NCBI GenBank assembly: GCA_963693365.1
Contig: CAVNZM010000001.1
Coordinates: 17,174,001 to 17,238,000, forward strand
Direction of reading: 5' to 3'
DNA length: 64,000 nt
Source: Amoebidium appalachense
Taxonomy: Eukaryota; Ichthyosporea
The notes under the pieces were generated by a model. That model saw only the letters and a list, made by a program, of their open reading frames with translations. It was not told the origin of the DNA and made no database searches. A program made the translations under genes and the position numbers. Positions 42,388-58,155 of this stretch are shown one piece after another. Each line of letters begins with the position of its first letter. Within the stretch, counting starts at the first letter, position 1.

Positions 42388-43104
42388 CCCCTCCCTCAGC
42401 TCCCTCTAGATCTGACTCGGTCTCTCTTTACTACCATCATTACGGTGTAAAAAACCCTCTGCGTGCAACTCGAGCTCCCTCTAGATCTGCTCAGTGAAAC
42501 TATCTATCAGTCAGACTCTATCCTGGCAACCGCACCGCCTCGCCGCGAGTCGACTGTACCACGCGTACAACAAAAAGAAGCTTGCGCCATGCACAGATGT
42601 GTGCATGCCGAGGTCACTGAGGTGCACAAAAACGTTCTAAAGACCCCGGTGAGACCTGGTAGGCCAACGGCAGAGACGGTCGCCAGTCACCAGTCAAGAT
42701 CGATATCATTTTGAAAGCCGTTTACGGTACTGGGGCAAGTGCATATTTAGTTGGAGTGGCAACTTGGAGGATATGTCATGCACGCCCTTGAGTGCTCCCA
42801 TTTAGTATAAAGCTAATACTACTAGCGGCCGGGGCACTGAAGAAGCAACAAAAGTTGGCTTGAAAGTTTTGGTATGTATGTATTCAAAGGATGCCAGTTT
42901 GTTTGGTAGAGCTTACATTGGTTTGTGCACAACTTCAGAAAGCCATTTCAATTGGAGTAGGGAGCATCGGAATTTATAATGCCCGATGTCGTAAACCAAT
43001 CACATTTATCTAATAGTAATGATGTAAGTTTTTGACGACAAACGATTGGTCAACCAAATCTCGGTGTGAGCGTTCGATGTGATTGGTTTCCGCCACTTGA
43101 CTGT
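41102..43104. other. Intergenic spacer between PRPF3 and the secreted repeat protein gene
   Basis: 41102-41400 is PRPF3 3' flank with C-runs. 41629-41660 is a G-run. 41875-41880 is an AATAAA word far from any stop. 41987-42067 is C-rich. 42085-42385 is a (CT)n tract. 42400-43104 has ordinary composition with no recognised gene. An 83-codon frame at 42463-42714 has no recognisable features. Confidence 0.6.
42085..42385. repeat. (CT)n / (CCCT)n polypyrimidine tract
   Basis: About 300 bases of pyrimidine-only DNA apart from two identical GTCGACGTCTCTCTCTCTG islands near 42167 and 42255, which show an internal duplication. Mirror-symmetric polypyrimidine tracts can form triplex DNA. Confidence 0.85.
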
Positions 43105-43143
43105 AGTCACGGCCATCTAGAAACACCCTAGATGGCCGTGACT
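43105..43143. repeat. 16-bp-arm hairpin, copy 2 of the recurring element
   Basis: AGTCACGGCCATCTAG (43105-43120) pairs with CTAGATGGCCGTGACT (43128-43143) around a 7-base loop. With two mismatches the arms extend to 20 bases (CTGT/GTAG ends). The core 13 bases per arm equal those of the 13055-13086 hairpin. It ends five bases before the TATA box of the next gene. Confidence 0.9.
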
Positions 43144-43147
43144 GTAG

Positions 43148-43154
43148 TATATAA
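43148..43154 (+). promoter_or_regulatory. TATA box of the secreted repeat protein gene
   Basis: TATATAA lies 126 bases upstream of the ATG at 43280 and directly after the hairpin. Upstream CCAAT/ATTGG words are at about 42995, 43046 and 43081. This is the only gene in the window with such a compact, classical-looking core promoter. Transcription start would be near 43180. Confidence 0.65.
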
Positions 43155-43279
43155 GCGAGTCAGATATCGGATTCGCCAGCAGCAGCAACAAACATCACAG
43201 GATTGCTATTTTCAGCGTTGCCCAGCTTGCTTTTCTATTACACACACACTACAGCACCGCACAAGCAGTAATCGCTAGA

Positions 43280-45676
43280 ATGGCTTCCCGCACAGCCAAA
43301 GCACTGTGTGTGCTACTTTTTGCACTTCTAGCCACAATCGCAAACGCAGCCAGCACTGGGTATCGTGAGCCTGACCAACCCCTGCCTGCCGCAGGCCCAA
43401 TCAGACCATGTGGGCCGGGTGTGGGTGGTGCGGGCTGCACGCCACCTAATTCTGTTAGGAGCATGATCATCACAAACACTGGCACTGGCCCCGCTGACGT
43501 TGTTGTTACCTACAAGCGCACCGACGGCCAGACCGAGCAGGCAACCGGAACCATTGCTGCTGGTGCCTCGCAGGTCTTTGCCCGTCGCGAGTACCAGGGT
43601 GCCGGTGAGACCTGGACTAGTGTGATGGAAATAGTCAGTGTGCAGGTTAGTTCCGTGGGTGGAGGCAACTCGATTATCTCTGCACCTTTCTCTGGTGTGA
43701 CTGGCATTACTGAGGACTACAAGCTCGAGATTAAGGGTGTCCCCGCCCCCGCACCTGCTCCCACCCCTCTGCCCCCCGTTGTTCCGTGTGTTGGAACCAA
43801 TGGCGGTTGCACTCCCCCTGCCCGTGTCAACAGCATGGTCATTTTCAACACCGGCACCGCTTCCGCTGATGTGGTTGTTACCTACAAGCGCGCCGATGGT
43901 AAGACTGAGACTGCTGTTGCCACCATTGCCGCCGGCGCCTCGCAGTCTTTCGGTATCCGCGAGTATCAGGTTGAGGGCCAGACCTGGACGAGTGTGATGG
44001 AGATTGTCAGCGTGCAGTTTAGCTCTGTGGGCGGAGGTGTGTCCAACGTTGCTGCCCCGTTCCCGGGTGTCAACGGTGTGACTGTGGACTACAAGCTCGT
44101 GATTAAGGGCGTCCCCGCACCCACCCCTGCTCCCGCTCCCGCCCCCGTCTCTCTGCCCCCCGTTGTTCCGTGTGTTGGAACCAATGGCGGTTGCACTCCC
44201 CCTGCCCGTGTCAACAGCATGGTCATTTCCAACACCGGCACCGCTTCCGCTGATGTGGTTGTTACCTACAAGAGCGCCGATGGTAAGACTGAGACTGCTG
44301 TTGCCACCATTGCCGCCGGCGCCTCGCAGTCTTTCGGTATCCGCGAGTATCAGGGTGAGGGCCAGACCTGGACGAGTGTGATGGAGATTGTCAGCGTGCA
44401 GGTTAGCAGTGTGGGTGCTGGTGTTTCAAATATTGCCGCCCCTTTCCCCGGTGTTAACGGCGTCACTGTGGACTACAAGCTCGAGATTAAGGGTGTCCCC
44501 ACCCCCGCACCCGCCCCTATCCCTGTGCCCCCTGTTGTTCCATGTGTTGGAACCAATGGCGGTTGCACTCCCCCTGCCCGTGTCAACAGCATGGTCATCT
44601 CCAACACCGGCACCGCTTCCGCTGATGTGGTTGTTACCTACAAGCGCGCAGATGGTAAGACTGAGACTGCTGTTGCCACCCTTGCCGCCGGCGCCTCGCA
44701 GTCTTTCGGTATTCGCGAGTATCAGGGTGAGGGCCAGACCTGGACGAGTGTGATGGAAATTGTCAGCGTGCAGTTTAGCTCTGTGGGCGGAGGTGTGTCC
44801 AACGTTGCCGCCCCGTTCCCGGGTGTCAACGGTGTGACTGTGGACTACAAGCTCGTGATTAAGGGCGTCCCCACACCCACCCCTGCTCCCGCCCCCGCCC
44901 CCGTCCCTCTGCCCCCCGTTGTTCCGTGTGTTGGAACCAATGGCGGTTGCACTCCCCCTGCCCGTGTCAACAGCATGGTCATCTCCAACACCGGCACCGC
45001 TTCCGCTGATGTGGTTGTTACCTACAAGCGCGCAGATGGTAAGACTGAGACTGCTGTTGCCACCCTTGCCGCCGGCGCCTCGCAGTCTTTCGGTATTCGC
45101 GAGTATCAGGGTGAGGGCCAGACCTGGACGAGTGTGATGGAAATTGTCAGCGTGCAGTTTAGCTCTGTGGGTGGAGGTGTGTCCAATGTTGCTGCCCCGT
45201 TCCCGGGTGTCAACGGCGTGACTGTGGACTACAAGCTCGAGATTAAGGGTTTCCCCGCACCAACGCCTATGCCTGAGCCCAATCCCATCACCCCTTGTGT
45301 TGGTTCCAACGGTGCGTGCCGGCCCCCCACATACGTTAAGGGTGCCACTATCTTCAACCGCTCTGGCCGCACCATCCGCCTTGTTGCTGTCTACAGCTCG
45401 ACCGATGGCAAGAAGTCTGAGCGTCAGGTGTCTGTTGTTGCTCCCGGCCAGTCTGCCGTCTTTGCACCGCGTGAGTGGCAGGAGAATGGGGCCACCTTCA
45501 CCCAGGTCCTTCCTCTGGCTCATATTACCGTTGCTATTGACGGCCAGAGGACCGGCCGCCGTTACCTTGCTCCCTTCGGCACGTCCGGAATTACTGAGGA
45601 CCTTGACCTGACCGTGAGAATGGCGGGTGCACGTCTTGCGCTCGCACGCGGCAAGCCTGCTAGCACCGGCTATTAG
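43280..45676 (+). CDS. Secreted six-domain tandem-repeat protein of unrecognised family, intronless, 798 aa
   Basis: A signal peptide is clear: basic start MASRTAKA, hydrophobic core LCVLLFALLATI, cleavage expected after ANA (residue 23). Six domains of about 123-128 residues start with PC at residues 43, 169, 297, 421, 549 and 672. Each has the pattern PCxGxNGxCxPPxxV, an SNTGTxxADVVVTYK strand, GASQxFxxREYQ, TWTSVMEIVSVQ and a DYKLxIKG end. Domains are joined by Pro-rich PAPTPAPAP-type linkers. Domains 2-5 are nearly identical even in DNA; domains 1 and 6 are diverged. The two conserved Cys at each domain start could form a small disulphide loop, and the rest looks like a beta-sandwich. I do not recognise the family. 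A cell-surface, wall or extracellular matrix role is inferred from architecture only. It is strongly GC-rich at third positions and lacks introns, unlike its neighbours. Confidence 0.85.
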   Translation: MASRTAKALCVLLFALLATIANAASTGYREPDQPLPAAGPIRPCGPGVGGAGCTPPNSVRSMIITNTGTGPADVVVTYKRTDGQTEQATGTIAAGASQVFARREYQGAGETWTSVMEIVSVQVSSVGGGNSIISAPFSGVTGITEDYKLEIKGVPAPAPAPTPLPPVVPCVGTNGGCTPPARVNSMVIFNTGTASADVVVTYKRADGKTETAVATIAAGASQSFGIREYQVEGQTWTSVMEIVSVQFSSVGGGVSNVAAPFPGVNGVTVDYKLVIKGVPAPTPAPAPAPVSLPPVVPCVGTNGGCTPPARVNSMVISNTGTASADVVVTYKSADGKTETAVATIAAGASQSFGIREYQGEGQTWTSVMEIVSVQVSSVGAGVSNIAAPFPGVNGVTVDYKLEIKGVPTPAPAPIPVPPVVPCVGTNGGCTPPARVNSMVISNTGTASADVVVTYKRADGKTETAVATLAAGASQSFGIREYQGEGQTWTSVMEIVSVQFSSVGGGVSNVAAPFPGVNGVTVDYKLVIKGVPTPTPAPAPAPVPLPPVVPCVGTNGGCTPPARVNSMVISNTGTASADVVVTYKRADGKTETAVATLAAGASQSFGIREYQGEGQTWTSVMEIVSVQFSSVGGGVSNVAAPFPGVNGVTVDYKLEIKGFPAPTPMPEPNPITPCVGSNGACRPPTYVKGATIFNRSGRTIRLVAVYSSTDGKKSERQVSVVAPGQSAVFAPREWQENGATFTQVLPLAHITVAIDGQRTGRRYLAPFGTSGITEDLDLTVRMAGARLALARGKPASTGY

Positions 45677-46544
45677 TTAACTGAATGGTGTCTTTGAGAG
45701 CTGTATAGTTAACGGTGGTATGACGAGCTAGTGTTTTTTTATTACCCATGCGTACTCATCGGAGTCTTGTTGATAATCTGGGTGTCCTCATTGTATGAGC
45801 ACGAATAATAATATTAGTTTCTGTTAGAATTTAAAGCATGCTACTGCAGTTGTATAACGAAAGCAGGCAGAACAGGCAGAATGTAGCATGCTAATATAGT
45901 TGCATAACGAAAGCATTTTTTATACAGTTAAATAAAACTTGAGCTGACAAAACAAATTGTACTAGCAGCCTATTATCCTCGGCCATGAAGGTGTGTGTGG
46001 CCTCGCAGCCTATTATCCTCGGCCATGAAGGTGTGTGTGGCCTCGGTGTTGGAGCCACCCGATTATCCTGTTGAATCACTACAGTATCCGTGGGCCACCT
46101 TTTCATGATGATGAATTTACTGAAATTTGCCCTCCTGCATTTTTGCCTACACTGTTAACACACAAATGCATTTTCCCCGGTATGCCCCCCCCTCCCCCCC
46201 CCCCCGTCTCTCCTACTTCACCTGTCCTCCCCCCCCCCCCCCTCCCCCCTCCCCCCCCCCCCCCCCCCAATTCCGTGCCACCTCCCGTGCGAAGACGTTG
46301 TGGTGCACACCAATTTAACATGTCAGTGCACACACACACATCATGACACATGCCCTTTATTCTTGTCCGCACATTCCAGACGCGCTGAGACATAACGAAC
46401 ACATGATCCATGGCACATGCATCCATGCATGCACACGTGATCGCACGTACATACACACTCGCACACACTCACACTCATGATCACTAACGCACCAGCGCGA
46501 GCACACATGTACACACACATGCACACGGTTTCACACACATGCAC

Positions 46545-46584
<40 letters not shown>

Positions 46585-47272
46585 CACGCTGCGCATGTGT
46601 GCGCGTACACCGAGTTCCTCCCTCCCCCCTCCTCCCCCCTTGCACACACCCCTCCTCACCACACACACACTCCAACCACACATCCACACCCTCGCGGCAC
46701 ACACACACACATGCACACGACACACACACACACACACACACACACCTTGAAGCAGACACAACGTGGGGCACACAATATCACACGTTCACATATAATAACA
46801 CACAAAAATGTTGACACACTGCACCTTGCGCAAAGCTACTGACATACATATTGCTCTGCGGCAAGCTGGGCGACTTCGCATCCCAGACAAGAAGACTTGC
46901 CAGCTCACAAATTTCAGATGCGCATGTGCACACACTTATCACATACAACACACCGTGACGTCGACGTGCACACACGGTACATATATGGCACGCATGTATG
47001 GTGGGCACCGCTACATGGCACCGGACTCTAGCAGTCACACGTGCATATACACGTACAAGCGCACACGTGCCCACCTAAAAATGGAGATATTGGACAAAAC
47101 TTTATCGAGACGATGAACATCAAGAAGAGGTGCCTATACCCAGTTTACCCTCCCACATTATACCTTCGTCCATCCCTCTCACTCCCCTTCCTTCTCCTGA
47201 CTTCCTCCTCCCCCCTCTCCCTCCACCCCAGCGGCTCCCCCCTCCCCTTCCCCTCCTCCATAGAGACTCTGG

Positions 47273-47306
<34 letters not shown>

Positions 47307-49120
47307 GAGAGAGGGAGAGAGGGGGGGAGGAGGGGGGGGGGGGGGAGAACCTTAAGGGAAAAAACAACAGCTACCGACCACCCAACCCTGCCACCAGCCC
47401 TCCTTAGCCTAGCCAGACACCTCTGTACATGTTTATGCCCTCTGAGAACGGCTTTCCCCTTGCAAGAACACGCAACCAGGCAAGAAACTCAACCCCATCC
47501 CTGGTAGTTCATCGTCACTGTTGACCATCAGACCTTAGCAACCCGGAGAAGCGCTTAAAATGTCCTTGTACAACGCTTGTAATACTAGTTGTTTTGACAT
47601 GAGGGTTATAATTATAACGCTCCAGACAAGGATTCCACAGTGGCCTTAACAGTTGATGCATGTACAGAACATGTTTGTCCTTAGGCATTTCCCAAAAGCC
47701 GTGATCAGCACTACTAAGGGGCCTGCTCTTTTGGAAAATGCCGTAAGCCCTAACCTCCGTTACCATACTGATGCCGCCATGCACATCCTGTGCCTAAAAC
47801 CCCGGCAACGAGTTCCATCGCAGGCTTCGCAGCCCCAGTCATCGTGAGACTCAAGCATCAGCCCCATGCCGCTTGCTGTGCCCTTTTGCTTATATGCCAG
47901 GTTAACCTTCTGCCTTTCTGTGGTTGTTACGCATACCTGCCAGAAGGGTGAACCGCACGTCACGCAATTCGTTTAGAGAAGTACTACATACATACTGTAA
48001 AAAACTGTTGATAGTGAACACAGGCAGGCGTTGGGCTTTCCAACACTTGAACAATGTTCACCGAGGTGGCAGCACCGTTGCATGCCGGCGCCTGAGTTTG
48101 CGCCAAAAAAAATTACCTGCCAAAAATGGCAGGTGCTTCTGCTTGCTCTAAAGCTGCGGTCATGGCTGCCAAGGCTAAACCCGACCACAGTCACCAAGAC
48201 CACTTCGAATGGTTTAGGTGGCGGGGAATTCACTCCGTGCGCAGTAAAGTGTATTTTGGGCACGGTTGGCAAACCAACTGTAATACTTCAAATAAAAGAA
48301 TAATAAAGTTAAATCAAATTTTCTAGAACTCAGTTGCTCATTGCTCTTATTTTGCTAGCCTAAGTGGCCGGGCACAGGCCTGTTCATCGATCATGTATAT
48401 CAATATACTGTCATGGGGATGACTATAGGGTTGTCAAAGGACCTACCCAAATTGGCAGGTAAATGGATGACTGGCACAAAAGGCAACACCGAACTTCAAG
48501 CACACAGCAACCGGAACCAGCCCAGGCAAACAAACCTAAGGAAAAGGAGACAGCAAGCTTGGAGACTGTTGCAGATTTAGAGAAAAACATACGGTGGAAA
48601 AGGTGTGTGGCTTTATCTCTGCATGTGCCTTTCATCGTATCACATGTAGGTTGCAATCTAAGAGCCGCTCGAGACCTTTAAGGGGCTTTTTTGGAGGGTT
48701 TGGAGATGGGATCCCTGTTGACAGATGCACCCTCGCGAGCTCGATAGTCCAGGGCCGCCAGTGACGGCATGCGTAGTTCCTTTTTAGTTCTTTCACCCAC
48801 TGTATGTCATTTTTGATAGAGGAGAGGGAAGGGGGGTGTGGGGGGAGGGGAGGGGAGGGGAGGGGGGAAGGGAGTTGGGGGGTTCGTGGCTGTTGTGGAT
48901 GGTGTGAACCGGGGGAAGCCGGAGTCGTAGGGGAAGGAGGCACACGGGAGGTGGGGGGAATAGTGGTGGCGGGGGCTGTGAAGGAGGAGCCAAAAAAAAC
49001 TAAGTCAAAGGTAAAGCCCGACTTAACAAGCCAGCTAGCCTCTTTGTTGTTCAGCATTTTGAATAAGCAGTCGCTGCTGAGAGTACTAACAGCAGATCTT
49101 GCCCTGTCTGCAGCGGCAAC
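45677..49120. other. Intergenic region upstream of coronin
   Basis: 45834-45913 holds two related ~50-bp units ending ATAACGAAAGCA. AATAAA at 45931-45936 is the likely polyadenylation signal of the secreted protein gene. 45965-46044 is a perfect 40-bp direct duplication (GCAGCCTATTATCCTCGGCC...). 46180-46270 is C-rich, 46320-46830 CA-rich, 47270-47345 G-rich. 47360-48780 has ordinary composition with several short frames (for example 47515-47784 and 47973-48272 on the minus strand, 48126-48326 on the plus strand) that I do not recognise and cannot chain. 48990-49120 is probably coronin 5' leader. Confidence 0.5.
45931..45936 (+). promoter_or_regulatory. Candidate polyadenylation signal of the secreted repeat protein gene
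   Basis: First AATAAA after the stop at 45676, about 255 bases downstream, in AT-rich sequence. Positional inference. Confidence 0.5.
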
Positions 49121-53466
<4,346 letters not shown>

Positions 53467-54069
53467 ATTAGTGACTGTGCACAGTGCGTTGCTTAGGGCC
53501 TTTGGGGCTTTTGCGCGTTGTGCAATCACAGATTGGAAACATCAAGGTTGCACGCATGCAATGCAGGTGTTAATTGAATGGTGGTATTTACGTCGAATGT
53601 GCATTTATATTTATTATAACGTCGTAATGATTGTCACGAATCATGTTATCCATCTTTTTGTAATCCTTATTGGACCAGAGATGTTTGCAACATCAAAATA
53701 AAGGTCACGAGACAACAAAACAATCGAGAGGAAGAGTATGCCGTAGCCACACTCATCACGTAGCCGACCCACTACTTGAATTACATCGACCGGCACCAAT
53801 ACTTTTTGCGCGGAAGCTTATGTGCACTGTAACTGCAGTTTATTTTACTGTCAACACTGTTCCACGTTTTGTACACTTGGTGGCAATCTCGAACATTATG
53901 GCGACTCCGTTCAGCACCCACTGTCCCACTGCCTACTCCCGCATATCCCCCCCCCCAAATCCATTCAACCTAATAGTATGTACTTAGCCCACTAGGCACC
54001 CATTCTCCAGATCACCTCGTTCTCCCAATTCTATTTCGAGTTCGGTCTGTTCCTTCCGTCCTTCAAGCC

Positions 54070-54106
<37 letters not shown>

Positions 54107-54333
54107 CATTACCTCTTAACGAAAAACAAATTGAAGAGAGGGTGAGTTGGGGAGAGTGGGAAGAAAGGGAAGAGAGAAGGAAAGGACGGGGAGGGGAGGG
54201 AGGGGAGGGGATCAAGGAATGAGCAAATGAACAGTCAGATGTTGTCACTGACAACACGTTGCTTCTTGATGAATGCGAAAGGAATAAAATACACGTGTGC
54301 TTGTGTGTTGTTTGTGTGTGCGCGCGCGTGTAT

Positions 54334-54381
<48 letters not shown>

Positions 54382-55006
54382 GGGAGGGGGAGGGAGAGAG
54401 ACAAGGGTTTCGTGCTTGTGTACATGTGAGGTGCTTTTCCAGTGTTTGGCCACGTCCTGGCGTTGTATGTGCTGCAGGCAACATATGGTTGACAAAGTCC
54501 CTCAGTGTATATTGTGCTGGTTTTCGGTAGTTCGGTACGTGTGCTGTGTGGATTCGTGGAAGGGAGGATGTAAGAGTCGGGATATGGACATCATGTGAGG
54601 GTTTCACGGGGGGGGGGGGAGGGGGGGGGGGGAGGGGGGGAGGGGGGGGGGGGGGGGGGGGGGGGGAGGGGGACTCGTGCTGCTGATGGTGGGGAAAAGT
54701 AAGCTTGACCGGTTGTCCCACAAGTAGGGCACTTTCGTGTCATAGAAGGGTGCCCCGAGGGGTCCTTTGTTCTGGTAATAATTCTTGGCCTGGGGAATTG
54801 CCGTGTGCTACCATATTGGTAGTTGTGTTTTCGCGGAAAAACGTTGAATTTCAAGGATAAAAAATACATTCAAGATGAGGGGGAATTGGTGGGGGTGGGG
54901 GGGGGGGTGGGGGGAGTGGGGGGGGGGGGGGACGGGGGCGTGGCGGAGGGGTGGGCGAGTGATGGGGCTAGAGCGGAAAAGGAAGCGGGTGGGTGGGTGG
55001 GGAAAA

Positions 55007-55041
<35 letters not shown>

Positions 55042-55367
55042 TAGAAAAACCGTTATGACATAAACCAAAAGTTGGGGGGGGGGGGGGAGGAGGTTGGATT
55101 TATTGAGGGGTAGAATACATAGTGGGATAGACACGGAGGTTTGAGAGAGGGAAGAGGGTTGAGAAGCGGAAAGATGGGGGGGGGGGGGGGGAGGGGGGGG
55201 GGGGGAGGGTTCAAAAATAAGGAGTAAGTAAACAAGAGGATTGACCATAGACTAACTTTCATACGTCGTAGGTTCAGTTTGTCAGATACATCTTGCTGTA
55301 CATGCGTTTCTATTAACTCGGATCAAAAAACCAAAAATGGAGTTGAAAAAGACAACGTGGGCATCAT
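53467..55367. other. Convergent intergenic region between coronin and copper ATPase
   Basis: Coronin 3' flank with AATAAA at 53697-53702. 54070-54105 is a C-run. 54340-54400, 54608-54672 and 55000-55210 are G-rich tracts. A minus-strand AATAAA (plus TTTATT, 55099-55104) is a possible ATPase polyadenylation signal. Ordinary DNA elsewhere, no gene recognised. Confidence 0.6.
53697..53702 (+). promoter_or_regulatory. Candidate polyadenylation signal of coronin
   Basis: AATAAA 231 bases after the coronin stop at 53466, the first such hexamer downstream. Confidence 0.55.
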
Positions 55368-57997
55368 TTAACACGTAGCTGACACACTACTTGCACATAC
55401 TCCAACGTGCACCAACGTCCCCATGTTTTCTCCCACAACACTGTTCCCGTGACCAGGTCTATACCCATTCGGATTCACTCCCTTTTCCTCGTTTCTCTTT
55501 TCTGTCATCGTATTACTCAGGGGGGGTCTGTATAGTCTTAGAAGCAGGGAGGAGCAGACGACCGACACACTCGAACAGGCCATTGCTACTGCAGCCACCC
55601 AGGGGGGAACATCACATGCAGGGGGAACAGAACACCTGTTGGGCAAAAGGGGAGGGGGGAGGGGGGGGGGGGTTAGTCAGTCGGGGTGCAGCATGGGTTT
55701 AGGGGCCAAAAATCATTCTACAAAACAATTTGAGTGGTCTGTTCCCGAAAACCCCCCCCCCCCCCCCCCCCCCCTCCCTCCCCCCGGCCCCCCAACTCCC
55801 CCTTGGCGGTTCGGTTTCTGGTTTGAGACCTTGAGATAGAGAAATTTGTCGGTATCAACGGGTCAGCAAACAAAAGTAGGGGACAGGGTGTTCATGTTTT
55901 GGTCACGCGTGGCAAAAGGGTGATTATGAGGTGTACGTTAACCAGGAAACGGGAGAGATTCAGAAGAGAACGTGCTTTCGAAGTAGGAGATATCAGACTT
56001 GGGGTGAAGTAGTTGCAGGGGATAAGAAAAGTGAGAGGCATATCGGGAAGGACGGGGAGGGGAGGGGAGGGGGGGGGGGGGGGAGGAGGGGGGGGGGGGG
56101 GGGGGAGAGCTGGGAAGTGAAATGCTCTCAGGAAACAAGTGAAGAGGGAGGAGGATGGGGAAGGGGGGGGGGGGGGGGGGAAGGGGGGGGGGGGGAGGGG
56201 GGGGGGAGGGGGGGAAGGGGGCGGGGGAATGAAACCAGCAGCAAAGGGTATGGCCACTGTGTTGTATCCATAGGCCCACAGAAAGTTGATCTTGATCCTT
56301 TGGAAGGTCACCCTCGAAATGTCAAAGGCAGTCACCACATCGCGCAGATCGGATCGGATCAGCACGAAATCGGCTGCCTCGATGGCTACATCCGTACCGG
56401 CACCGATTGCAATTCCGATGTCAGCCTGGAAATAAAAATAGCCTTGGGTCAAATTCAGGCATAAGGTCGTACCTTTTTTTTAAATATTCCTATTTTATTT
56501 TAATGTTTACAGAAAGGGTCTTGTCCCCATGCCGCTGCCTCTAGGTGTGTACACGTACAACCTATTGCACCAGCAAAAAAATGTGCAGGTGGAGCATCAA
56601 ATAAGTAGGGATAAGAATAGTTCACATACCTGTGCAAGTGCGGGCGAATCGTTCACGCCATCACCAACCATTGCAACCACTTTGCCCTCCTCTTGGAGTT
56701 CTCGAACTTTCTCGGCCTTCTGTGACGGAAGTACTTCTGCAAACACCGTAGTGATGCCAACCTGTGCAGAAAAACGTTAATTTTTATAGGCACACACTGA
56801 TTGGATCAATACTGATAGTCTGTAGGCTAGCTGGTCTATCCCCCAGAACGTCAGCTAGCCCATAATATAGCTGTGTTCGTAACATGTAGTCCTCTTGCCA
56901 GTATTTTACCATATGCTATGCTTTTTCTTGTGCGGTCTGGCTTCCAGTCAACACCGTTTAAGTGAACAGTAGTAATAACTTGAATGTAAGCAGTTATAAG
57001 AAACATGGCTACCAGAAACAGAAAAATTCGACAAAATGCACAAACGGACAGTGATAAGCATTCACTGCGTGTTACACAGCAGGCATCCGGGGGGGGAGAG
57101 GGAAGTTGGGGGCGGGGGGGGGAGGGGGGGGGGGGGGATACTTTTAAATTGGTGCAACGCTTCGTAGCACAACTAAGGATCACAACAGACCTCACTTAAA
57201 GAACCACCACACACCTGCATTGCAATTGCAGCCGCTGTGCGCCTATTATCCCCCGTGACCATCCATGGCTCTATGCCCCTCTTCTTTAACTGCGCCACCA
57301 CCACTCTGCTCTCTGGCCTCACCGCATCTGCCACTGCTATCGCACACACGAGATCCGATTGCACGATCCCACACAGCATGGCCGTAGCTCCTTGCTCTTC
57401 GTGCCTGTATGTACTTTCTAAATCAGTATTTGTCCTCCCCCCCCCCCCATCCCCTTCATTTTTTCATTCATTTTGGAAATGTGTCCTGTTCATGTACACA
57501 CCCAGGGCCAAAGAATCGAAGACAACCTACATATGGAGCATGCACCCATCAACCGTCCTGGCCTTTCATTACACGTCTATGGCGCAAGCACATATTCGTT
57601 TCAAACATGTGTACGCACATGGACGTGTGTCATGGCATTTCACCCATTACATATGTATTTGTGGTGTAACGTTTAGTATCATGAAATGCTCGAGTAGATT
57701 TTGCATAAGAAGGATTAGAAGTACATAGCGTGCGCAGGTTTTATGGCGATGTTATATCACTTTATTAAAGTTGATGCAGTCTGTGTGAAAAAGGGATAGG
57801 GGAGGGAGCGGGAAGGCAGGGGGAAGGGGCTGGCGGGAAAAAGGGGAGCGGGCGAGTGGGGGGGGGGGGGGGGGGGGGGGGGGGGTGCGGGGGGCGGGGG
57901 GGTGGAGGGGGGAAGGGGGGGGGGGGAGGGAGAGATGATAGAAAAGGAAGAAGTGGATCAATGGGCGGGATGCATCCACATTGGACCGTCCCCCCTC

Positions 57998-58030
<33 letters not shown>

Positions 58031-58094
58031 CAGCCACCCTAGCCCCCCCCCCCCCCCCCCCCACCCACCCACCCACCCGATTTGCTTTACATAA

Positions 58095-58155
<61 letters not shown>

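Noticed and set aside
42081-42409. Ser-Leu repeat frame over the (CT)n tract
   Set aside because: Pure translation of a dinucleotide repeat.
44426-45523. 365-codon minus-strand frame opposite the secreted repeat gene
   Set aside because: Shadow of the highly repetitive, GC3-rich plus-strand gene; sense strand has the signal peptide, domain pattern and promoter.
47515-48326. Small gene on either strand between 47.5 and 48.3 kb
   Set aside because: Several short frames of ordinary composition exist, but none could be linked by splice sites or matched to a known protein.
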